Shown here piece after piece: positions 9,655-17,874 of a stretch of 64,000 nucleotides of DNA; positions within the stretch are counted from its first letter, which is position 1, and each line of letters starts with the position of its first letter. The notes beneath the pieces were generated by a model. The model saw nothing but the letters and a program-made list of their open reading frames with translations, had not been told where the DNA came from and ran no database searches. Location: contig NZ_CP050698.1 of the NCBI RefSeq assembly GCF_005116655.2, positions 4,442,001-4,506,000 of the forward strand, given 5' to 3'. The position numbers and the translations under genes are program-made. This stretch comes from Desulfosediminicola flagellatus. GTDB taxonomy: Bacteria > Desulfobacterota > Desulfobulbia > Desulfobulbales > Desulfocapsaceae.

Positions 9655-10083
9655 ATGAAAAAATTCAAAAAAATTCTTCTCCCCGTCGACGGTTCCAAAC
9701 ACTCTTTACTCGCCAAACGAAATGCTATAGCCCTGGCAAGCGCAATGGATGCGGAAATATTACTCGTCTATATCACTGGAGCAATACCCGCAATCATTAC
9801 AGGTAAACCACGTGAAGAAGCAGTCAAATCGCAACAGGAAGAAGCGGATGTTGTCTTGGCTCCATATCGCAAGTATTTGATTGAGCATAAAATCAATTTC
9901 AACGAGATTGTAACTCCTGCTTTTAACCCAGGCAATGAAATTTGTAAAATCGCCAGAACAGAGAATTGCGACCTGATTGTTATCGGCTCCCGAGGTCTCA
10001 ATGACATGGAAGGATTGGTAATGGGTAGCGTGACCCACAGAGTACTTGCCCATTGCGGAATCCCTGTACTCGTTGTCAGATAG
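9655..10083 (+). CDS. Universal stress protein, single UspA domain
   Basis: A 142-residue cytoplasmic UspA-fold protein. The N-terminus (KKILLPVDGSKHS) and the C-terminal nucleotide-binding signature GSRGLNDMEGLVMGS (G-x2-G-x9-G-S) indicate the ATP-binding subclass. An excellent ribosome binding site (AAAGGAGG, eight bases before ATG) fixes the start. It is monocistronic, with no related gene next to it. Such proteins usually respond to starvation, redox or membrane stress, but the specific trigger cannot be read here. Confidence 0.9.
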   Translation: MKKFKKILLPVDGSKHSLLAKRNAIALASAMDAEILLVYITGAIPAIITGKPREEAVKSQQEEADVVLAPYRKYLIEHKINFNEIVTPAFNPGNEICKIARTENCDLIVIGSRGLNDMEGLVMGSVTHRVLAHCGIPVLVVR

Positions 10084-10106
10084 CTTGTACTACTCAGGCA
10101 CACTAT

Positions 10107-10167
10107 GGGGCTGCTCCTAAATATTGAAAGCTGATTTTCTGAACGTTTTGCTCGTGCAGGCAGCCCC
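10107..10167 (+). terminator. Possible terminator after the UspA gene
   Basis: GGGGCTGC (10107-10114) pairs with GCAGCCCC (10160-10167) across a 45-base loop, just after the uspA stop. The loop is long and there is no T-tract, so this is a weak call. Confidence 0.3.
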
Positions 10168-10362
10168 AATTATCTGAAAAGATATCACTCCTGAGTTCTC
10201 ATTCAGATCATATCATCCGATCAATACATACCATCGGTTGCTTTAGATGTGTTGTGTCTTAGTATCTTACAAATACACATAAACATGAACATATCAGATT
10301 GATAGCAACTGAAACACTACCTATAATTTGCAGTTTCACATGCAACTACGGAGATATGAATA

Positions 10363-10758
10363 ATGACATTAAAAGAATATTTTGAAAATAATCAGGGACG
10401 CGGCATTGTATCCACCGCAGACAACAACGGGAATGTAAACGCTGCGGTATACGCAACGCCTCACTTTCTGGAAGAAGGTCAAATAGCCTTTATCATGCGA
10501 GACAGGCTGACCCATAAGAATATCACCGAAAACCCGAAAGCTGCATATCTGTTCATAGCAAATGGAGATGGTGTAAACGGTATTCGTCTATATCTCGAAA
10601 AAACGGGCGAAGAGCAGGACTCTGCACGACTCAACGAACTCCGGAGAATGAAAAGTAGCAACAGCGAAGATCAGAGCCCGAAATTTCTTGTCTATTTCAA
10701 AATAACCAAAATCCTGCCATTGCTGGGAGATGGTGATGCTGGCGTCACAATAGAGTAG
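10363..10758 (+). CDS. PNPOx-like flavin-binding protein
   Basis: A 131-residue protein of the pyridoxamine 5'-phosphate oxidase-like split-barrel family. The N-terminus (GRGIVSTADNNGNVNAAVYA) and the middle (IAFIMRDRLTHKNITENPKAA) match small FMN- or haem-binding members of the fold. The usual family length is 120-150 residues. GGAG lies upstream of the ATG. The substrate is unknown; related proteins reduce flavins, quinones or F420-like substrates. It probably forms a monocistronic unit. Confidence 0.75.
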   Translation: MTLKEYFENNQGRGIVSTADNNGNVNAAVYATPHFLEEGQIAFIMRDRLTHKNITENPKAAYLFIANGDGVNGIRLYLEKTGEEQDSARLNELRRMKSSNSEDQSPKFLVYFKITKILPLLGDGDAGVTIE

Positions 10759-10966
10759 TTAATTCAAAACATTACCCTTCTAATAGAGACTATGTATCAT
10801 GTAATAGTTTCTTTAGAAGGGGGAATACAAACACCTCAATATGAAAAAATTCCCCACGAACATTCATCAGTTATATCGAGCAATATGGACAAACACACCA
10901 TTTTTGTATTAGATTGCATCATGAACTCCGGCTTTTGCGAGACAAACTTGACAGACGGGGAAACAC

Positions 10967-12169
10967 ATGAGCATCAGAAAATCAGCAGGTGAGACAGGTC
11001 GTCTTGGTATAGTTATAGGTGGTTCGGGGCTGGTTGGTGGAACAATTGTCAACTACTTCAAATCCAGAACTACCGCTCCTATTGAAGTCCGCGCACCGAG
11101 CAGTAAAAAACTTTCCATCCGCGAGCCTACAGATATCCGCAATTATCTTCTTGCGAGTAAGCCCGATTTCGTCATCAATGCTGCCATTGCCAACATCAAC
11201 GCTGACGAACAGCTCTCGTTTGAGGTGAATTACCTCGGGCCAATTAACATTGCTAAAATTGCGGCCGAACTCAACATCCCGTACATTCATATCAGTTCAG
11301 CAGCAACCCTTGAGCTTGGCCCCGACATCACAGAAAAACAACACAAACAATTCACTCCCGGCCTGAGTAACTATACACGCTCCAAGCTGATGGCAGAGAA
11401 AACGCTTCGCCATTTGTCTCAGAATGAAGGCCTCGACTATACACTTATCAGGTTGGCTGCGGTATACGGCAATCACGATCATAAGATCCAGGGTATTCAT
11501 CGCATGCTTTTTTCAATTGCCGATGAGTCGATGCCTGTACTCTTTACCAAAAAGGGAGTTCTGCACTCTTACTCAAACTGCAGAAAACTCCCCTACTTCA
11601 TTCACCACATACTCAATAACAGAGAGGAATTTACTGGCGAAGATTATAACTTTGTGGATAAATATGGAGTTGAACTGGCCGATTTAATCATGACAATTAA
11701 GTCATATCTTCAGCTTAACTATCCAAAAGAAATATATATTCCCTACCCTTTGGCAAAAGCTGGAAAAAGAAGCGTAGCCGTCATTTTAAAACTGCTCCGT
11801 AAGTTTGGCCTCAAGGCTAACCTGCCGTCTGAGCTTGTTTTCCTGAAACAGTTTTATGTCACACAGACCCTTAATTGTGACAAATTACATAATTCAAGTT
11901 TTGTCGATCCATTTCCTGATGAAACCATTTACAGCAGACTGCCTGAATTAATCATTTACTATCTGCAACGCTGGAGTCACGAGAATCTGATTTCCACCTT
12001 TGAGGAAGAAGTCACAATTGATCATGCGTTTAAAGATAGGTTTGTAAACAACCCCGAAGAACTGCTGGAATCAATTCACAATGGCAGCATGAGTTTTTTT
12101 CAGACCACACACGTTATCCACGGTCAAGAACCTGACAGCAACGAAGCTACCAAACCACTTCAGACGTGA
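10967..12169 (+). CDS. SDR/RmlD-like NAD(P)-dependent oxidoreductase
   Basis: The first 250 residues form an extended SDR Rossmann domain with the dinucleotide loop GGSGLVGG, an NAAI segment, a serine in HISSAATLE and the catalytic pair YTRSK. This suggests a sugar-nucleotide epimerase or dehydrogenase of the RmlD type. The C-terminal 150 residues are not a standard SDR substrate domain that I recognise and are unusually long. GGGGAAA precedes the ATG. No glycan biosynthesis genes are nearby, so the substrate is open. The next gene (12282) is on the same strand 112 bp away and could be co-transcribed. Confidence 0.7.
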   Translation: MSIRKSAGETGRLGIVIGGSGLVGGTIVNYFKSRTTAPIEVRAPSSKKLSIREPTDIRNYLLASKPDFVINAAIANINADEQLSFEVNYLGPINIAKIAAELNIPYIHISSAATLELGPDITEKQHKQFTPGLSNYTRSKLMAEKTLRHLSQNEGLDYTLIRLAAVYGNHDHKIQGIHRMLFSIADESMPVLFTKKGVLHSYSNCRKLPYFIHHILNNREEFTGEDYNFVDKYGVELADLIMTIKSYLQLNYPKEIYIPYPLAKAGKRSVAVILKLLRKFGLKANLPSELVFLKQFYVTQTLNCDKLHNSSFVDPFPDETIYSRLPELIIYYLQRWSHENLISTFEEEVTIDHAFKDRFVNNPEELLESIHNGSMSFFQTTHVIHGQEPDSNEATKPLQT

Positions 12170-12281
12170 ATACACCGGCACCACCCCTTTGATGTGGACA
12201 CTAAACGGATGTTTCGATTATATATCCGACAACATCACTAAAGTACCGTAATTATCCTCAACACTTGACCATCGTAACACT

Positions 12282-13553
12282 ATGTCTAACCACGCCTACA
12301 AACTGAGATCCGGTTTTATTGATGAGCTGCTGCAGCGCATGAACCGCCTGATCGAATCGGATACTCTCGCCAAAATATTCGGTGATTTGTTCAGCGGACA
12401 TGAAGCCGTTCCTGCCAGCGGACATCTTGAAGCGATTATAGACAGTGCTTTCTGGACCAGTTTCTCAAAAGATGAAGGCAATGAGGTTACTGTTTCACTT
12501 TTTTATACCCAGGCTGAACAATCATTTGATGCCTTCCTGTTTGATAATCCCATCCCGTTCGATGTAAAAACCTTAGTCAAACTCGGTGCAGCACTTGAGA
12601 ATCCGCGAGCTGATATCGGTGTCTGGCCTGATGAAAATGGGGAACTGAAAATATGGGGTTTTAAAACCCGCTCCGAGAATGTGATCATTGCCAACCTCTG
12701 GATACAGGCTTTAGGGCCTGGTAGAGTCCTGATAACCTTTGGTGGCAAAAGCCTCGGTGCCTTAATCAGTAACAGAGCTGTTTTTGTTGATCATTCAAAC
12801 CTGATGCGAACTATCATTCCTCAATTAGAGCTCCCGACGGATTTACAAACAGATAAAACAATGAATATGCTTCGCTACACTTCATTGCTTACAACGGCAC
12901 GGGCAATGCGCGGGCATGGCCGTGGCGGCACACTTCTGGTGGTACCGGATTCTGAAGCATGGCGAAAATCAGTTGATTCTCCCGTTCCATACACTGGCGG
13001 AGCCAGCTTTCTGGAAAGCGACTATGATGTTACCAAAAAGCCGACGCTACTTGCACCTGTTACAGATTTCATATCAGCCCTGATTAAAACAAAAGAAGGG
13101 AGCCAAAGAGAGAAATACTCAAAAATGAGGGCTCAGCTCGAGCAGCAATGCCGACATATTGCCCGACTAACTGCCGTTGATGGGGCACTGGCAATGACGT
13201 TTGACCGTTTCGTTTTCTGTTTCGGTGCAAAGATTATTGCGGCTGAAGGTCAGGAACGCCCTGCGACCATCCGGATACTCAAACCTGTGGAAGGCCATGT
13301 CAGCAGTGTTGTCAACTTCACGGATATTGGTGGCACCCGCCACCAGTCTGCAGCACTTTTCGCCCATGCCCAGCCGGGTTCGGTGGCTATTGTGGTTTCT
13401 CAGGATGGCGATGTCACCTTCTTTACAACCGATCCCGAAAACAATGAACTGATCGCTGTTCAACAGGCTGAACTCGCTGTGCTCTATGAAGGGCTGGGCG
13501 CAGCTTTCTGGAACATTTCAAGAGTTACAGAGATGGAACTATTAAAAGCTTGA
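12282..13553 (+). CDS. DACNV-type sensor with diadenylate-cyclase-like domain
   Basis: A 423-residue soluble protein. Residues about 90-270 resemble the DACNV domain found N-terminal to diadenylate cyclase (DisA_N) domains. The C-terminal part has the two diagnostic DisA_N features in weakened form: a DGA at residues 300-302 (AVDGALAM) and GTRHQSAA at 351-358 in place of GTRHRSA. The RHR motif is therefore RHQ, and the two motifs are about 53 residues apart, more than the roughly 32 in DisA or CdaA. If active it would make c-di-AMP from two ATP; if not, it could be a nucleotide sensor. No c-di-AMP phosphodiesterase lies nearby, but a TRIC-type channel gene is convergent directly downstream. 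The assignment rests on motif recall. Confidence 0.6.
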   Translation: MSNHAYKLRSGFIDELLQRMNRLIESDTLAKIFGDLFSGHEAVPASGHLEAIIDSAFWTSFSKDEGNEVTVSLFYTQAEQSFDAFLFDNPIPFDVKTLVKLGAALENPRADIGVWPDENGELKIWGFKTRSENVIIANLWIQALGPGRVLITFGGKSLGALISNRAVFVDHSNLMRTIIPQLELPTDLQTDKTMNMLRYTSLLTTARAMRGHGRGGTLLVVPDSEAWRKSVDSPVPYTGGASFLESDYDVTKKPTLLAPVTDFISALIKTKEGSQREKYSKMRAQLEQQCRHIARLTAVDGALAMTFDRFVFCFGAKIIAAEGQERPATIRILKPVEGHVSSVVNFTDIGGTRHQSAALFAHAQPGSVAIVVSQDGDVTFFTTDPENNELIAVQQAELAVLYEGLGAAFWNISRVTEMELLKA

Positions 13554-13596
13554 ATTTCACTTCATATTAAGTATTTGACTATATCGTTCGTCATTT

Positions 13597-14217
13597 CTAC
13601 TTCGTATTTTCTCCACTATACGTAAGCCATCCCGGATAATATATCCCCCAATGGATCGCCATGATCCTCAGCAGCAAAATGATACCAACAGCATAAATCC
13701 TGTTAAACTCATGTTCCGGAAGAATGTTATTGAGGATTACATACGCTATCGCCCCTATCAGTGCCGGAGTTGCATAAAACTCCTTTCGTAAAAGCATTGG
13801 CATTCGAGCGGTGAGGATATCACGTATCATCCCTCCTGTAATACCGGTAATTAAACCCATCAAAACAGCGATAGTGCTGTCAAACCCAAGTTTGATAGTA
13901 TTTTCTGTGGCAAGTATTGTGAACAGGGCAAGACCAAATCCATCAATATAAAGGAGCAGCGTATAAAGCCTGGAAATCAACCTGACACAAAAAAAGGTTA
14001 TAACCGCTGCAATTACCGATACCCAAAGGTACGAGGTGTCCGCAATCCAGAAGACCGGGCTCGTATCAAGGATAATATCCCTCACGGTTCCGCCGCCTAT
14101 TGCAGTAACAAACCCCAGCAGAACGATACTGAAAATATCCATATCCTTCTTACCGGCAGCAAGCACTCCGGTAATTGAAAATGCAGCTATCCCAATCATC
14201 CCAAGATAATAGATCAC
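13597..14217 (-). CDS. TRIC/UPF0126-family membrane channel
   Basis: A 206-residue integral membrane protein with about seven hydrophobic helices in two homologous halves. Each half carries a glycine-rich conserved segment: GFVTAIGGGTVRDIILD and GLITGITGGMIRDIL. This duplicated GGGxxRD signature is that of the bacterial TRIC/YicG (UPF0126) family, which conducts small cations; some members have been linked to glycine uptake. It is convergent with the DACNV gene and followed only by a 43 bp spacer. The start is the ATG at 14217. It is probably monocistronic. Confidence 0.85.
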   Translation of the reverse strand: MIYYLGMIGIAAFSITGVLAAGKKDMDIFSIVLLGFVTAIGGGTVRDIILDTSPVFWIADTSYLWVSVIAAVITFFCVRLISRLYTLLLYIDGFGLALFTILATENTIKLGFDSTIAVLMGLITGITGGMIRDILTARMPMLLRKEFYATPALIGAIAYVILNNILPEHEFNRIYAVGIILLLRIMAIHWGIYYPGWLTYSGENTK

Positions 14218-14539
14218 AAAAGTTCCCTCGTAATTCTCTTCATTAAGAGCGTGCTATCGCAATTAAACATTTTTCATCACATAATTTGCATGAAAGATTA
14301 AGGCTAACCTCTCAGCATATTTACAATCTGCCCGACAGTGCCATAACACATTCAAAAAAAAACTGACAGTAGCTTTTGGAGCTTATGGAAGTTTTGTGAT
14401 ACCATATTTTACAAGTTCTTTTTCTCGTTAATACAACTACTTTCACGCATTGGTCATTACGCTATCATTACAACTCTAGAGCAATCGCTTTGGATACGGG
14501 TATGACGATGTGCACAACGAACTCTTTAATTCCCAGGTT

Positions 14540-17314
14540 ATGATCCAGTCCATCAAAATATTCATACTATGCACCTTTGTAATTCTCTTGGGATTACCTG
14601 CATATACTCAAGGAGCAAACCAGAAAAACATTCTCGTCCTGCATTCCTACCATCAGAATTTCCCATGGACCGACAGTATTATGAGAGGGATCAACACGGT
14701 AATTAACAGCAGTGATGAAACGATAGAACTGTATGTTGAATACATGGATGTAAAGCGTCATCTGGCAGCTGAAACCTTACCGTACCTTGAATCCCTTTAC
14801 CGCTACAGATATCGTGACATAGAACTGGATGCTGTAATTGTCTCAGATGATTTTGCCCTCGATTTTGTTCTACAATACCGTGAGAAATTGTTCAGCAACG
14901 TTCCGGTTATTTTTTGCGGTATAAACACCTACACTCCCACCCGGCTGCTTGGGCAATCAGGCATAACAGGTGTTGTTGAAAATACCGATATTACAGGGAC
15001 CATTCAGCTTGCCCTATCGTTACACCCGACAACAAAAAACATTGCTGTAATATCTGATGGAACATCAACAGGAACCCTAATGATGAACCAGGCTAAAACA
15101 GCTATAAACCAGTTTGCATCTCTCACAACTATTGAACTGTTTGACCTGTCGGTCCTCGATTTAACAAAAGCGCTTATAGACCTACCAGCACATACCATTA
15201 TTTTGCATCTGCATTATTACACTGACAAAGGCAGTGGGAAGTCACTCTCAGTTAGAGAATCCTTTGCCGCTTCAACCATTAACAGAAAAATTCCGGTCTA
15301 TACCGCCTGGGATTTTCAGATAGGATACGGTGCAATCGGCGGCCTGGTTACAAACGGCGAGCGGCAGGGTAGCTCAGCTTCGGAAATGGCAACACACATC
15401 TTGAAAGGGACATCAGCTGATGATATTCCAGTGATGATTCAAAGCCCCAACACCCCGATGTTCGACTACCGTCAGTTAAGCAGCCATGGAATTGACACAA
15501 ATCAGCTTCCTGACGGGAGTTATATCCAATATGAGCCGCAATCTTTTTACTACAAAAACCTTAAGGCGATATGGTCAATCAGCGTAACTATACTTGTCCT
15601 TGTTGTTTTCAACATCTTCCTGTTTCAAAACGTCCAAAAACGAAAACGGGTTGAACAAGAACTCAACAAACACAAGGAAAACCTGGAAGATATGATAAAA
15701 GAACGAACTGCAGATATCGAAAAGGCTATGACAGAAAGCCTACAGGCGCAGCACGAACTCAAAGAGAGTGAAGATCGATTTAAAATGCTCTTCCAACAGG
15801 CACCCGTCGGTTATCAGTCTCTTGATGAAAATGGCAATTTTATAGACGTTAATGACAACTGGCTTGAACAGCTTGGCTACACCCGCCAGGAAGTAATTGG
15901 CAAATCTTTCGGCGATTTCCTCGACCCGGAGTGGAAGTCACACTTCAAGGAAAACTTTCCACGCTTCAAAACCATTGGTGAAATTCTAGGCGTTGAATTC
16001 GAAATAATCAGGAAAGACGGTTCGCATGTCTTGATGTCCATCAATGGCAAAATAGGCAAAAATGCCGATGGTAGTTTCAGACAAACGCATTGCGTTCTAC
16101 ATGACATTACCAGCCAGCGCGCAGCTGAAGAGGAAAAGGAAAAACTGCAGGAACAACTCAGACAAGCCCAAAAAATGGAGGCAATTGGTACACTTGCAGG
16201 TGGCATAGCTCACGACTTCAACAATATACTCACAATAATACAAGGTAATACCGAACTGGTGCTGCAAGATTTACAACCAAATAATTTCAGTAAAGAGTGC
16301 TTGGGCGATATCCTTAAAGCTTCGCGTCGAGCCAAAGATCTTGTTCAGCAAATACTGACTTTCAGTCGAAAAAAACATGTTGAGAAAGTCCCCATTAGCC
16401 CGTACACGCTGCTCAAAGAATCACTCAAAATGCTTCGCTCAACAACTCCAACCACCGTTCAAATAATCGACCGTGTTTCAAGTGAATGCAGATCGATAAA
16501 GGCTGATCCGACCCAGCTCCATCAAATCATCATGAATCTATTCTCAAATGCGGTTCACAGCATTGATGAAAAAGGTGTTATCACGGTGAGCCTGGATGAA
16601 GTGGAACTGAGCCGGGATGACCTGAAGACCTATGAAAAGTCGGGCCTACTCAATAACAACGCCTCAAGTTCCTATGCACAACTCTCTGTTATCGACAATG
16701 GAACCGGCATGACCCAGGAAACAATTGATCGGATCTTTGATCCGTTCTTTACAACCAAAGAGTTTGGTCAGGGGTCAGGAATGGGGCTCTCAGTAGTCCA
16801 TGGAATCGTCAATAGCCATGATGGTTTTATTACCGTTGACAGCACCCCCGGCATAGGAAGCGCATTTCATATATTTTTCCCGATAGTAAAAGATCTTGAA
16901 GACACCGAAAAGCAGGAAGAATTTCCCTTCCAGGGAGGATCAGAACATATACTCCTCGTTGATGATGAAGAGCAGATACTCGAGTTGACTAAACGACTGT
17001 TGCATAGCCTCGGGTACACAGTTACGTCGACAAATAGCAGCTTAAAAGCACTGAAAATATTTACTGCGACTCCTGACAAATTTGATCTGATATTATCAGA
17101 CCAGACTATGCCGGAAATGGCCGGTACTGAACTGATCAGTGAGATCCTTAAAATCAAACCGAATTTCCCTTCAATAATCTGCAGTGGTTTCAGCTCAAAA
17201 GTATCAAAAGACAACATTGAACAAAGCGGTATATCAAGATATATCGACAAACCCTATAGCAAGCGCGTGCTGGCAGCTACAGTCAGAGAAATTCTTGATA
17301 GTAAACCGGTGTGA
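14540..17314 (+). CDS. Periplasmic-binding-domain hybrid sensor kinase (ABC_sub_bind-PAS-HisKA-HATPase-REC)
   Basis: The protein has a signal peptide (residues 1-25), then a periplasmic ABC-transporter-substrate-binding-like domain (residues about 30-325: NILVLHSYHQNFPWTDSI, VPVIFCGINTYTP). A transmembrane helix follows near 343-363 and a coiled coil with ERTADIEKA. The cytoplasmic part has a PAS domain (about 415-535), HisKA with GGIAHDFNN (H558), HATPase_c and a receiver with phospho-acceptor D854 (LILSDQTMP). The start is uncertain: GTG at 14510 adds ten residues, but the ATG at 14540 leads straight into a good signal peptide. It lies 300 bp upstream of napD on the same strand, so a role in nitrate or anaerobic sensing is possible but unproven. 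Confidence 0.88.
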   Translation: MIQSIKIFILCTFVILLGLPAYTQGANQKNILVLHSYHQNFPWTDSIMRGINTVINSSDETIELYVEYMDVKRHLAAETLPYLESLYRYRYRDIELDAVIVSDDFALDFVLQYREKLFSNVPVIFCGINTYTPTRLLGQSGITGVVENTDITGTIQLALSLHPTTKNIAVISDGTSTGTLMMNQAKTAINQFASLTTIELFDLSVLDLTKALIDLPAHTIILHLHYYTDKGSGKSLSVRESFAASTINRKIPVYTAWDFQIGYGAIGGLVTNGERQGSSASEMATHILKGTSADDIPVMIQSPNTPMFDYRQLSSHGIDTNQLPDGSYIQYEPQSFYYKNLKAIWSISVTILVLVVFNIFLFQNVQKRKRVEQELNKHKENLEDMIKERTADIEKAMTESLQAQHELKESEDRFKMLFQQAPVGYQSLDENGNFIDVNDNWLEQLGYTRQEVIGKSFGDFLDPEWKSHFKENFPRFKTIGEILGVEFEIIRKDGSHVLMSINGKIGKNADGSFRQTHCVLHDITSQRAAEEEKEKLQEQLRQAQKMEAIGTLAGGIAHDFNNILTIIQGNTELVLQDLQPNNFSKECLGDILKASRRAKDLVQQILTFSRKKHVEKVPISPYTLLKESLKMLRSTTPTTVQIIDRVSSECRSIKADPTQLHQIIMNLFSNAVHSIDEKGVITVSLDEVELSRDDLKTYEKSGLLNNNASSSYAQLSVIDNGTGMTQETIDRIFDPFFTTKEFGQGSGMGLSVVHGIVNSHDGFITVDSTPGIGSAFHIFFPIVKDLEDTEKQEEFPFQGGSEHILLVDDEEQILELTKRLLHSLGYTVTSTNSSLKALKIFTATPDKFDLILSDQTMPEMAGTELISEILKIKPNFPSIICSGFSSKVSKDNIEQSGISRYIDKPYSKRVLAATVREILDSKPV

Positions 17315-17618
17315 ATAGTTTTTGATTTTTCCGTCTTTTTAAAATCGGGGTAGGACGTTGCTATCCCAAGGAATCTAATTCATTTGCACATTACACATTA
17401 CACACTGCTGAACAACTCTCCTCCGCACGATTCTTGCCTAAATAATACTACTATTCTCATATCCTCTCATTTCATCACTAAATACCTGCAAAGGACAAAT
17501 ATTGACCTAAGTCAAGGAAGAGGGTCTTCCAAAATGCCACAATGTGACATGAGCTTTCTAAACGCCCCGACACATCAGTCTATCGTTTGTGAATATCTGA
17601 ATTGAGGAGAGATAAAAA
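17315..17618. other. Nap promoter region
   Basis: This spacer of about 300 bp between the kinase gene and napD holds a short tandem ACATTACACATTACACACT (17389-17407) and one clear CRP/FNR-like palindrome (17502-17515). I see no terminator hairpin for the kinase gene, so some read-through into nap is possible. Confidence 0.5.
17502..17515. promoter_or_regulatory. CRP/FNR-family operator upstream of napD
   Basis: TTGAC-CTAA-GTCAA is a perfect palindrome with the half-site length and four-base spacing of FNR/CRP-type sites (FNR consensus TTGAT-N4-ATCAA), ending 103 bp before the napD ATG. In anaerobes such sites are bound by FNR, DNR or HcpR-like regulators responding to redox or nitrogen oxides. 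No such regulator is encoded in the window. Confidence 0.55.
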
Positions 17619-17867
17619 ATGCCTGTTTTCGGTTATCTGGCTATTCCCACAAAGGGAGCAATAGCTACATTATGCGATGATTTACGCTCCATACCTTATT
17701 GCGAAATCATTCCGGCAGACAACAGAGATATTCTTGTTCTGGTTACCGACACACCGGATGATCCAACAGAGATAGCACTTCAGCAGCAGCTGAAAGGTCT
17801 CAGCTCATTACAATCCCTGAGCATGACCTTTGGCCAAAACGATGAACAGCAACCTGAAAGTGAGTGA
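17619..17867 (+). CDS. napD: NapD, chaperone for NapA maturation
   Basis: An 82-residue cytoplasmic protein with a ferredoxin-like fold pattern typical of NapD, which binds the NapA twin-arginine signal and holds back export until the molybdenum cofactor is in place. Sequence features are weak in this small family; the call rests on length, the opening segment FGYLAIPTKGAIATL and its position directly before napA. GGAGAG precedes the ATG. It is separated from napA by 7 bp. Confidence 0.8.
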   Translation: MPVFGYLAIPTKGAIATLCDDLRSIPYCEIIPADNRDILVLVTDTPDDPTEIALQQQLKGLSSLQSLSMTFGQNDEQQPESE

Positions 17868-17874
17868 GACAACT

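Noticed and set aside
10792..10992. 66-codon plus-strand frame between the PNPOx-like and SDR genes
   Set aside because: No convincing ribosome binding site. It runs into the start of the SDR gene in another frame.
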